64,000 nt of DNA, taken from assembly GCA_020736575.1 (NCBI GenBank), contig JAGPYM010000029.1, forward strand, positions 124,001-188,000. The letters run 5' to 3'. The notes beneath the pieces are model-generated. The model worked only from the letters and a program-made list of their open reading frames with translations, had not been told where the DNA came from and searched no databases. Positions 55,891-64,000 of this stretch are shown piece by piece. Both the position numbers and the translations under genes were made by a program. The DNA comes from Thelonectria olida (taxonomy: Eukaryota; Ascomycota; Sordariomycetes; Hypocreales; Nectriaceae). Position 1 is the stretch's first letter; every line of letters begins with the position of its first letter.

Positions 55891-58198
55891 ATGACCAGCC
55901 TCGACACAGAAATAGGACGCGAACATGCTGCTCCGCTCACGATATCTTCCCTCGCCCATGACTGCGACGCGGCTCTAACGCGACTTTGCGAAGACCTACC
56001 AGGCTCGCCATATCACGACTTGGAAAATGACGTTGCTGACGAGGCCGGGAGGTTCAAGATCTGGGCTGCAAACATCGGAGCTCTACAAGATTGCCAGTCC
56101 TCGAGTTCACTAGATTCACGATTGAGGACAGAAGATCGCATGAAAGACAGAGTGGTGTCGGGGTTGAGTCGTCTAGAGCGCAGCGTCGCGAGAGGTCAGT
56201 CCGAGATCTTAGCATAGCTCGAGGTTCTTGAGCCTTTAAAAGTCACTAATATACTCCTTGAAGCAATGGCTATCGCGCTAGGAAACCAACCTAATAAAAC
56301 AAAGAGCCCCCTTGCCTCAACGGAAGAGCTAGTGAATCTCTCAATCAAACGTGTTTCCGAAGGAGTCATCCAAGGGGAGTCAGAAAACAACGGAACACAC
56401 AGCTTTTTAACGACGGAACTTGCCGAACTGTTCTTCAATATTCAATCATGTATTACTCATCTATTCGCCCTTTCCATGTTGATTCGTCGAGACCGTCCCC
56501 GAGGCCGCACTAAACAACATGGGCCTCAAAAGTTCCACACAGAACCTGGACCAGACATCACCAACGCAAAGGACAAGTTCCCGAAGCTCAAACAGACGCC
56601 ATGGCTTGCAGAACGAATAGGGAATCAAATCAATCAACAACGAGAGTACATTCGCTATCGCCAAACTCATCGCAAGAACTTGACGCGGCCGGGGACAACC
56701 CCTACACAGGACGGGAGGTCCGAAGTTCTCTCTGGTCAAGCTACTACAAAGGCAACGTCGTTCCATGAGTCGTTTGATGCAGCAAATGAATCGGGTACGG
56801 AAAGAAGCATAAGAAGCACAGCAACTTCGTTCGCTACTACCCGCGGCGATATAGGTTCCGGCCGTAGGATTCCGGAGCTGACAGAAATGTGGCTGGATGG
56901 AGTTCATCTGCAGTATGATACGCAAATTGAATGCCCTTATTGTCGTATCGTTCACGTTTTCAGCGATAGGCGACAGTGGAAGTATGTTTCCTATGCCTCC
57001 CAATCACAATTTCCGGTTTCTCAACGTTGTTACCCTCGATGATGAGCTGACTACATATGCAGGCGCCACGTATACTGCGATCTCCAACCCTACATTTGCA
57101 CGTTCAATGACTGCTCAGTAGGGCCCTTCCCAACGTCTCACGAATGGTTTAGACACGAGATGGAAAACCATCGGCGGCAGTGGAAATGCAACCAATGTCA
57201 TGCCATGTATCATTCAGCCTCTGCCCTCGAATCTCATTTCATTTCCTGTCATTCAGGAACTGTATCCGCTGCGCAGAGGCCGGTAATGCTGAAGGCCTGT
57301 GAAAAAAGGCTGACGAACTTTGACAAGGTGGCGTGCCCGCTTTGCGATGACTGGAAACCCCCCTCAACAGATGGAGATAACTCAAATAGGTTTCGCTCGC
57401 ACCTAGGAAAGCATCTGCAGGAGCTCGCAATCCATGCTCTTCCATTAACCATCGACGGTCTCGACATCAGAGATACTAAAAGCGACATTGATTCCTCATT
57501 AGACGAAGACGATGAGGCGAACATGGCACAATACTATGCTACCGGTGCCCCGTCTTTCAAGACATCGAGAACCATTCAAAGCGACGGCGCGATAGACCTC
57601 CATGGCCCTATTAAGGTCTTGGGCTCCGTCAAGTCTGGGAGCAATATCAGCCTGATTGGAGATTTTATTATCAGGAAGAAGATCGATGCCAACGGAGAGC
57701 TTATAATGAATGGTAGTTTGCGCTGCGAGTAAGTATCTATTAATGACGACTGCGTTGTAAATGTATTTTATAGTAACTGACTCTCTACAGTGGCAGGATA
57801 AAGGCCTATGGAACTCTTGATATACGTGGCTATCTACTTGCTCGGCAAGTGCTCTCTTAAGATGCTCATATCGGACAAAAGAGAAGGTATAGCTAATATT
57901 ATTTATAGAGATAAGATCTCCTGTGGCAAGCTTAAGGTTGGCGGCACCCTTGAAGGAGGCGACCTGACGATTTACGGCGATCTCACTCTTCATGGATATC
58001 TGTGCGAATTATAACAAACCCTACCTCTCTATATCAATAATGGCGCTAACTCTCGGCTTTAGGAAATGCCAACGCCTCGTTGTCTATGGATCTCTAACGC
58101 TAATTGGACACGAATCAACATGGTTAGCAGAAGTGTCTCAGCAGATTGCAGGAGCAGTCGTACGAAGGGAGCGTGAGGGAGACTGGGAGTGGGACTGA
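55891..58198 (+). CDS. AcuF-like C2H2 zinc-finger protein with bactofilin-like beta-repeat tail
   Basis: Six exons (55891-56194, 56264-56981, 57063-57728, 57791-57844, 57909-58001, 58063-58198) total 1971 nt, 656 aa. The fourth intron (57845-57908) is GC-AG with the consensus GCAAGT donor; the others are GT-AG. The N-terminal 110 residues have the helical DxLxRFxIWAANIG pattern common before fungal zinc-finger or NACHT modules. Residues about 322-465 carry Cys/His fingers (CPYCRIVHVFSDRRQWKRH, DLQPYICTFNDC, WKCNQCHAMYHSASALESH, VACPLCDDW, RSHLGKHLQELAIHALPL). Residues about 513-628 are a run of short Gly-punctuated strands (DLHGPIKVLGSV, GRIKAYGTLDIRGYL, GKLKVGGTLEGGDLTIYGDL, RLVVYGSLTLIG) like the right-handed beta-helix of bactofilins, which polymerise without nucleotide. 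Such a fusion is unusual. A self-assembling scaffold is inferred, not shown. Confidence 0.85.
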
Positions 58199-59128
58199 AA
58201 CATCCTATTCCCTCAGGCCCCGGCGATGTCCCACTACCACGCCCCTCGACGTTTTGTATCTGGAATGATTCAATTCGCTTTTTGCGATTAGGGACGAAGG
58301 AGTATTATAGAATTTCAAGCGGATCAGATAGAGAAACTGAGGAGAATGGTATTGATGCTGGGACTAATCGATCAATCAATTTATTACGCCCAGAGCGGCT
58401 GAGCCGGAAGGGCCAAGTTGCGTCCTGGTCTCCTTTAGTCTATACTAAGGGTACCGCGAATATTGATGATGTTTGACTTTTCTTATACGTATCTATGTAC
58501 TATTAAGGTTCTTAATAGCTCGCTTTTGAAATTCCTCAATCTCAGGTCCCATTCATGTTGCATTAATAGCAAAGTTGTCAAGATGGAGCTGCTACAGTTT
58601 GCCGCAGCAGTCTTCATCTTCTAACTTGGAAGTGGCAGCAGAGCACCCTCTTCGCTGTTAACGCCTAGCACAGCTCAGCCATTGCGTACTACCTATCTTT
58701 GGTACCGCAATTCACATCGATAGAAATACCTAGGGTGAGAGCCAGATCTTGAGCCAAGCAGAACATCTTCCAAAACCTACGATGTGTTCCTAACAATACG
58801 TCGTGCCAATCCTCAACCGACCAAAAGTGCTATGTGTGGTCTATGTGAGTGCTGCCGGAGAATCCGCGTTTGGTCCGCACGTATTCAGTTGCCGAGAACG
58901 GAATAGTGTGTCAAAGGGGAAGACGGATTTCCCGTGGGGGGTGCGGAACGAGGACGGAGCGCGGCCCGTCTTTTCGCATCAACCAGCGTCATTCGCTCTC
59001 ATATGTACCTACACTGGACGTTCTGTGATAGGCCATAGCCTTAGCGGACTACCTGGACTGTAAGTGTTCTTTGAACTGAACAAAGACATATTCCACCAGC
59101 AGAAACAACCGTCTCCGCATAACAGGGT
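58199..59128. other. Intergenic, no supported gene
   Basis: A frame at 58189-58476 overlaps the end of the zinc-finger gene and has no signature, and neither does 58803-59063. Confidence 0.45.
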
Positions 59129-59134
59129 ATATAC
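59128..59134 (+). promoter_or_regulatory. TATA box of the sarcosine-oxidase-like gene
   Basis: A TATATAC-type element lies about 75 nt before the ATG at 59207. Confidence 0.5.
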
Positions 59135-59206
59135 ATAAAGCAGCGTGTCTTTATGCTAGAGAACTCATCACCAGTGTTCCCCATCTTCACCAAATCAACA
59201 GCGTCA

Positions 59207-60391
59207 ATGGATCACTTCGATGTCGCCGTCGTCGGCCTCGGCGCCCTTGGCAGTGCTGCGGCGTATCACGCCGCACTCAAAGGAGCAAAGGTCATCGGTT
59301 TCGAGCAATTCGACTTTGGCAATGTGCACGGCGCCTCACATGACACCTCGCGCATCGTCAGGACTTCATATGGGTCGCCTGAATACGTGGCGCTCGCACG
59401 GGCTGCCTACAAGGACTGGGCCGACCTTGAACGAAGAAGCGGTCTCCAGATGCTGACCATCACTGGCGGTGTCGTCTTCTTCCCCAAACCAAATGAATCC
59501 GCTAGCCCAGCAAAGGCGGTGGACGTCAACGAATTCGAGAAGAGTATGAGTGCTCGAGAGTTTGCCAGGAGTCTGGACGCAAATGGCATCCCGTACGAGC
59601 TTCTCGACTCTCAGGAGGTCAATAGACGCTGGCCAGAGTTCAATGTTCCCGAAGGTGTCGATACCGTCTACACAGCTGATTCGGGTATCGTTCACGCCTC
59701 CCGGTCAGTCATAGCAATGCAGTACCAAGCGCGTGCGCATGGGGCTGTCTTGAAGGAGAAAACACTTGTTCACCGCGTAACTCCTGACGGCAACGGCGTG
59801 GCCGTCGAGACATCCCAGGGTCGGTTCCACGCTGCAAAGGTGATTCTTGCGGCCGATGCGTGGATCAACAAACTTCTTGCGCCTCTCGGTGCAGAGATCC
59901 CGCTTATAGTCATGCAAGAGCAGGTTACCTATTACAAACCAGCGGACATATCCCCATTCCACGAAAGCAAATTCCCTGTTTGGATCTGGGGCGGCGATAA
60001 ATACTTCTACGGCTTTCCCAGCTACGGAGAGCCGACCATCAAAGCAGGTCGCGATATATCCAACAACTTCATGACACCCGAGCAACGGACCTTTGTTCCT
60101 TCTGAGCAGCTACTCAACGAGCTGACGTCTTTCATGGATAATCTCATACCCGCCAAAGGCCAGCCCCTGCGCACGGTAACCTGCCAATACGCCATCACGC
60201 CCAATCGTCAGTTCATTATTAGCCCGCTGAAGAAGAACAAAGACATTATTGTTGGCTTGGGTGGAGGGCATGCCTTCAAGTTCGCTCCCGCCATCGGTCG
60301 TGTCCTAGCTGAGCTGGCCATAGACGGGACGACGAAGGAGGATGTCTCGAACTTTGGTATCCCGAGGACAGGTTCAGAGAGTAAACTGTGA
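59207..60391 (+). CDS. Sarcosine oxidase-like flavoenzyme (MSOX family)
   Basis: Single exon, 394 aa. The Rossmann motif VVGLGALGSAAAYHA (G10-x-G12-x-x-G15) opens the protein, followed by FGNVHGASHDTSRIVRTSYG, the family's H-x-x-S-H-x-x-x-R-I-x-R block. Near residue 325 TCQYAITPNRQFII supplies the Cys that carries covalent FAD in monomeric sarcosine oxidase and N-methyltryptophan oxidase. GLGGGHAFKFAPAIGRVLAEL is the conserved C-terminal flavin loop. It should oxidise a secondary amino acid (sarcosine, pipecolate or an N-methylated or glycated amino acid) with release of H2O2. No C-terminal SKL-like signal is present (the end is SESKL), though a weak -SKL-type tripeptide, SKL, is literally the last three residues and would suffice for peroxisome import. 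Met at 59153 is an alternative start, but homologues begin at MDHFDVAVVG. Confidence 0.92.
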   Translation: MDHFDVAVVGLGALGSAAAYHAALKGAKVIGFEQFDFGNVHGASHDTSRIVRTSYGSPEYVALARAAYKDWADLERRSGLQMLTITGGVVFFPKPNESASPAKAVDVNEFEKSMSAREFARSLDANGIPYELLDSQEVNRRWPEFNVPEGVDTVYTADSGIVHASRSVIAMQYQARAHGAVLKEKTLVHRVTPDGNGVAVETSQGRFHAAKVILAADAWINKLLAPLGAEIPLIVMQEQVTYYKPADISPFHESKFPVWIWGGDKYFYGFPSYGEPTIKAGRDISNNFMTPEQRTFVPSEQLLNELTSFMDNLIPAKGQPLRTVTCQYAITPNRQFIISPLKKNKDIIVGLGGGHAFKFAPAIGRVLAELAIDGTTKEDVSNFGIPRTGSESKL

Positions 60392-60654
60392 TTAAGCACT
60401 GCGTGAAGCAGCAACGCGTTTACTTAACTTACACGTACATTATGAACTACTGTGAGCAGTACTGCAGAATAGATCCGTGCATCGACCAAGTGCTATGAAG
60501 TCCAAGCCTGTGGAGATGAATTGAGATTGAATCGAGGTTCATTTAATTCGAATGTCCTCTCTTTACCCTACAAAGTGACAATCCGTGCTAAGACTTTTAC
60601 CCCTATACACACCCCTATGTCTTTTCGATCGTGCAGCCTATCTTTCAAAATATT

Positions 60655-61440
60655 GCCAGACTCCCTGATCAGTGTCTTATCAGGAATACAAAATAACACT
60701 AACTCGATTGCATTATGGTTTGCTTCGACAGCCAAAGCGTCGGGTATCCTCTCGACTTTTTCTTGGACCTACTTCCTCCGGTAGACCAACCGAAAGCAAG
60801 CGGTCGACCAAAGGACAAGGCAAGAAATCCAGGCAAAAAGAAAGGCACAAACAAAGGCAAGGCACCGGCTAAACCAGCTCCGGAAATACCTCCTACGCAT
60901 TTCATTGCCATCCAGAACTTTGTCCCGCTGGCCGAATGCATTTCCACTTCCAAGGATCCTATCATCTTAGTTCAGACGCCTCCGAAAAGACCTTTAGTCA
61001 AGTCATCGCGATATGGTGCGGCTTCGGCGGAAAGCTGCGCGAACACGGAGTGAGACCAAACGCACAGTCTGACACGAAACATTCCTGTTTTGTCGGTGTC
61101 CTTGCGAAAGTCCGTGGCTGCTCACACCTCTCATGTCTTCGACGGCTTCAGCATCTTCTGACCACGTTGAAACTTTGAACAAGTTCAATGAACTCACCAT
61201 CTCGAACTGTCTGAAGCCTTCCTTGACGCGCCTGACATCAATAGACCCGAGAAGATTGGACAAGGGCACGTCATCCATGAAGCCGGGCGACCAAAGTTAC
61301 CTGTGGATGCCCTTGTCGATTTCTATATGACCATGATGGCTGGTTGGTGGGCTCTCAATACTCGCACCGTCTGTGTTTACAGGGCTGGAATGCCCTGCCT
61401 CATTTCATGGGCGCACAGAAAGTTTTGACTACAATTGCTT
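60655..61440 (+). pseudogene. DUF6604 N-terminal domain relic with several frameshifts
   Basis: The family sequence is readable only by changing frame repeatedly: YQEYK, then NTNSIALWFASTAKASG, then YPLDFFLDLLPPVDQPKASGRPK with a Lys/Pro-rich linker and HFIAIQNFVPLAECISTSKDP. Later pieces are IAIWCGFGGKLREHG..DTKHSCFVGVLAKVR, LNKFNELTIS and SEAFLDAPDINRPEK..VDALVDFYMTMMAGWWALN. DUF6604 forms the N-terminus of large fungal proteins of unknown function. The rest of the protein is missing and the HET gene follows on the other strand. With at least three breaks this is a dead fragment, not a splicing artefact. Confidence 0.8.
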
Positions 61441-61476
61441 CTGCGATTATGAGAACCGTATTTCTACCTTAGGTAC

Positions 61477-63693
61477 CTAGCCAAGGACTAACGACACTTC
61501 TTCAAGATCCAACTTCTCCCAATCCGCGGCATTCACCTGGCCGCTTGCTAGACGAAAGGCAACTCCGGACTTCCATTCAATCCAAAGCACAACATACTTC
61601 TCTTCCTCCCTAAGCGGCAAATCGTAAGCCTGTTTCTCCTTGTTCCACGTCTTGGAATACCTCTTCGACTTGTACACAGCCACCAACTCAACTGGCAATC
61701 CCGTCTCACCTTCAGCAACAGTCTTTGGAAAGGGAGCTAACGACTCCTCATTGTGTAGATGTAGGGAGCCAATATCTTCCTTCAGGTGATTGCACAATAC
61801 AACGATGTTCCCCGTATCAGCCTGGTGCCCGAACAGTCGCGCCGCCTTCGTTTCGCAAAACAGATACGGCGTCTGCTCTGGAGTGAACGGTGGCGTCGAC
61901 TCCTGGATGTCTGTGACAGGGAACGGGTAGTACCAGGCCCGCATCTCTTCATCGGGGTCGTTCATGGCGGTATGAGTGAAGATGTACTTGCCGCATCCAC
62001 TGGGATAGAGGTGAGGTTCGCCTCGGAATGTTCCTGTCGTCGGAGCCGTGTGCCGCGTCCAGCCTGGAGGTAGAGGCTTGGTAAAATCCTTGTAGCTGTC
62101 GCGGTTCTCGAACCAAGTAGATCTGATTCTTCGTCTTTGCGACGGTGGATCTGTCGGGTAAAGGCTGGTGTACCATTCGGTAATGGGGATTGTCTCTTCG
62201 ATGTGATACTGGCGGTGGTTGATCCGAGCCGCCTCCCCGTAGCCTCCAGTGACCAAGCCTTGCCAGCCCATCCATGACCACGAAGGAAGATGCGAGGGGC
62301 TCAATCGGTTTTCAGGCGACCTCTCAGATAGGACACGGCGCTGGAGGTTGGTATGATCCCAGTGGGGCCTCCAGCCCAGTCCGCTCTCGAAGAGCATCTC
62401 AGGTATCCCATACAAGAAGCCCCCTTCGAAGGAGCGACTGACTACCGACAGGAGACCAGAGATGGCTGCAAGAACGTCTTCCTCGTACCGCAATTTCCGC
62501 TCGTTGTATCCAGTGATAACGTCATTCATCGACCCCAGGTCTGGAAAGCCAGCCAGGATCACTCCTAGGCGCGGGTCAATATACTTGTCCACCTCGGCGC
62601 CGAGGATCAGCTCCTCGTGCCACACGCTGCACCGACACTCCCAGTGTAGCTCGTTTTTGTTGAAAAGAATCCTTCTCTGAGACATCTTGTACTCTTGATA
62701 CGTCCAGCCTCTATCGTAATACGGAAGCCCACTGATCATGGAGAAGATACCAGTGTTGCGAACAACGATTTGTTCGTCGCCAAATGGAATCACCCTTTGC
62801 TCCATTTTCCGAGGGCTAGACACGCCCTTGATTCCTGCAAGACCAACTTGACAGTCATCATCGGCAGCGATGATCGTGACGACTGCACTAGCATAGATGG
62901 CTCCCATCATCTTCAACTGCTCCGCTGTAACCGCGGGATTGACGTGAGGGATGCAAAGCGCATCTGCCCAAAGATAGCGTTCGCCAATGGCAGAGGTCAA
63001 GTGAACGGCATGCTGAATGACTGGCGCCAAGTTTTTGGTCATCTCTGGAGTCTCCAAAGCCTGAGGTTCCTGGAGTTGCGCCAGCATATCGGCGTCGACA
63101 TTGAATTGGTCATGGTTTCCGTACGTGTAACTCAAAGCCACAAAGTCGCCCGGGACTTGGCCTGAAACAAGGCATTTCCTCTCAACGTCAATGAGCCAAG
63201 CCGGTCGTGTAGGCCATATCTTCATGGGATTGTCGCATTTCGCACCGTGTGAAGACAGGCACTCCGTCTTCCATTTCTTGAGTAAATCCAAATCGGCCCA
63301 GTCCGGATCCAAAACACGGCCAGTGCCAGGATGATCTGGAATTGTGTCCTTCTTTACGAGGAGTAGATTCCAGAATTGGCCCAACTTGGAGATAGATTCG
63401 AATATCGTAACGCTGTGGTCTTTAAAACCTTTGGTGACGCCCATGTCGTTTGACGGTGGTTCTTCGCATATATTGTCGGGTCCACGGACGTACTCGATGA
63501 AGCTCTGGACTAAGGGTTTGTGGAACGGGCATTGCGTTGATAAGGCATCCTCAAAAGACCCAAGGTTGATTTCGTGGTTCGATTCAGCGTCTGCAAACCG
63601 CCGCCAGATGTCCTCACACACCTTGCAGTCGGCCGGCGATTGCGGAGGCTTGTCAGAGACTTCAGTAGGGCCCGACATTCTCACATTTGTCAA
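61477..63693 (-). CDS. HET-domain protein
   Basis: Single exon, 738 aa (Met at 63678 would shorten it by five residues). The N-terminal 180 residues carry CKVCEDIWRRF and a Cys-containing lead-in (ECLSSHGAKCDNP). The HET domain reads DFVALSYTYGNHDQFNVD (the L-S-Y-x-W-G block with Tyr for Trp), AVHLTSAIGERYLWADALCIPH, QLKMMGAIYASAVVTIIAADD, and then DRGWTYQEYKMSQRRILF, the R-A/G-W-T-x-Q-E segment. A long C-terminal region has SHLPSWSWMGWQG, as in many HET proteins. The role would be allorecognition-type cell death or a related response. It is convergent with the DUF6604 relic. Confidence 0.93.
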   Translation of the reverse strand: MTNVRMSGPTEVSDKPPQSPADCKVCEDIWRRFADAESNHEINLGSFEDALSTQCPFHKPLVQSFIEYVRGPDNICEEPPSNDMGVTKGFKDHSVTIFESISKLGQFWNLLLVKKDTIPDHPGTGRVLDPDWADLDLLKKWKTECLSSHGAKCDNPMKIWPTRPAWLIDVERKCLVSGQVPGDFVALSYTYGNHDQFNVDADMLAQLQEPQALETPEMTKNLAPVIQHAVHLTSAIGERYLWADALCIPHVNPAVTAEQLKMMGAIYASAVVTIIAADDDCQVGLAGIKGVSSPRKMEQRVIPFGDEQIVVRNTGIFSMISGLPYYDRGWTYQEYKMSQRRILFNKNELHWECRCSVWHEELILGAEVDKYIDPRLGVILAGFPDLGSMNDVITGYNERKLRYEEDVLAAISGLLSVVSRSFEGGFLYGIPEMLFESGLGWRPHWDHTNLQRRVLSERSPENRLSPSHLPSWSWMGWQGLVTGGYGEAARINHRQYHIEETIPITEWYTSLYPTDPPSQRRRIRSTWFENRDSYKDFTKPLPPGWTRHTAPTTGTFRGEPHLYPSGCGKYIFTHTAMNDPDEEMRAWYYPFPVTDIQESTPPFTPEQTPYLFCETKAARLFGHQADTGNIVVLCNHLKEDIGSLHLHNEESLAPFPKTVAEGETGLPVELVAVYKSKRYSKTWNKEKQAYDLPLREEEKYVVLWIEWKSGVAFRLASGQVNAADWEKLDLEEVSLVLG

Positions 63694-64000
63694 TGGAGAT
63701 TGCTTGCTGAGAATTCGTCGACCTCGTGCATCATACTAATACATCATGGAAGAGTTGGGAGTGAGGCGCAGTGCGTGTTGCTGCCTAGCCGGCTGTTACG
63801 GGAATACCAATCAGCGAGGGCGTGTCAGCTGTGTATACGGACAAAGGGAAAGTCTAGCAAAGTACCGTCATCTTGATTCCTATTATCTGTCTAGCCCTGC
63901 CACCGAAAGGCTATTCTTCTGCATTCACAACCTGCCATGACATCAAATTATCATTCTCAGTACACCCAGCGAAGGCTTCGATCTCCCCAGGACACCCCAC
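63694..64000. other. Right edge, upstream flank of the HET gene
   Basis: No supported gene in the last 307 bases. It contains the promoter side of the HET gene that starts at 63693. Confidence 0.4.

Noticed and set aside
1..64000. tRNA, rRNA, CRISPR, bacterial operon signals or an intact transposable element
   Set aside because: No cloverleaf with A and B boxes, no repeat-spacer array, no transposase or reverse transcriptase motif and no long terminal or inverted repeat was recognised by eye.

Overview
The window is genomic DNA of a filamentous ascomycete (Pezizomycotina, most like a Sordariomycete; the finer placement is a guess). The evidence is short GT-AG introns of about 48-80 nt with CTAAC/CTGAC-type branch sites, pyrimidine-rich leaders, and families such as HET, DUF3176, DUF7580, DUF6604, DUF7025-AAA and fungal Zn2Cys6 regulators. 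I saw no rRNA, tRNA, CRISPR array or intact transposon. Every spliced model given with exon coordinates was checked for reading frame by hand.

Left part (1-13 kb): the 5' half of a 4-coumarate-CoA-ligase-like gene runs off the left edge. It is followed by a decayed GNAT gene, a DUF3176 membrane protein, a small secreted cysteine protein, a secreted PAF-acetylhydrolase-like lipase and a secreted AhpD-fold protein. The spacers between them are long.

Secondary-metabolism part (13.6-25.4 kb): a monocarboxylate-type MFS transporter and an ETR1/MECR-like reductase diverge from one promoter region. A two-module NRPS (A-T-C-A-T-C, 2091 aa) follows. The first adenylation domain has lost the usual substrate-binding Asp. 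Just downstream are a broken enolase-superfamily gene and a 3-hydroxyisobutyrate-dehydrogenase-like gene with one frameshift.

Right part (31.9-63.7 kb): an island rich in families linked to fungal self/non-self recognition and regulated cell death. It holds a DUF7025-type AAA+ ATPase, a DUF7708-type STAND-like protein, a lipase-like/ankyrin protein, a membrane-anchored HET protein, a DUF7580 protein, a zinc-finger protein with a bactofilin-like beta-repeat tail, a DUF6604 relic and a second HET protein. Ordinary genes are interspersed: a Rieske oxygenase, a sugar-type MFS transporter, a Zn2Cys6 regulator, a DUF4267 protein and a sarcosine-oxidase-like flavoenzyme.

Three consecutive pairs in the island are head to head: AAA/STAND-like, lipase-ANK/TM-HET and DUF7580/zinc finger-bactofilin. 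This resembles known linked receptor-executor pairs of fungal allorecognition. The most novel-looking element is the DUF7580 plus zinc-finger-bactofilin pair. Several reading frames here are broken by single missing bases, which could be real decay or assembly error.
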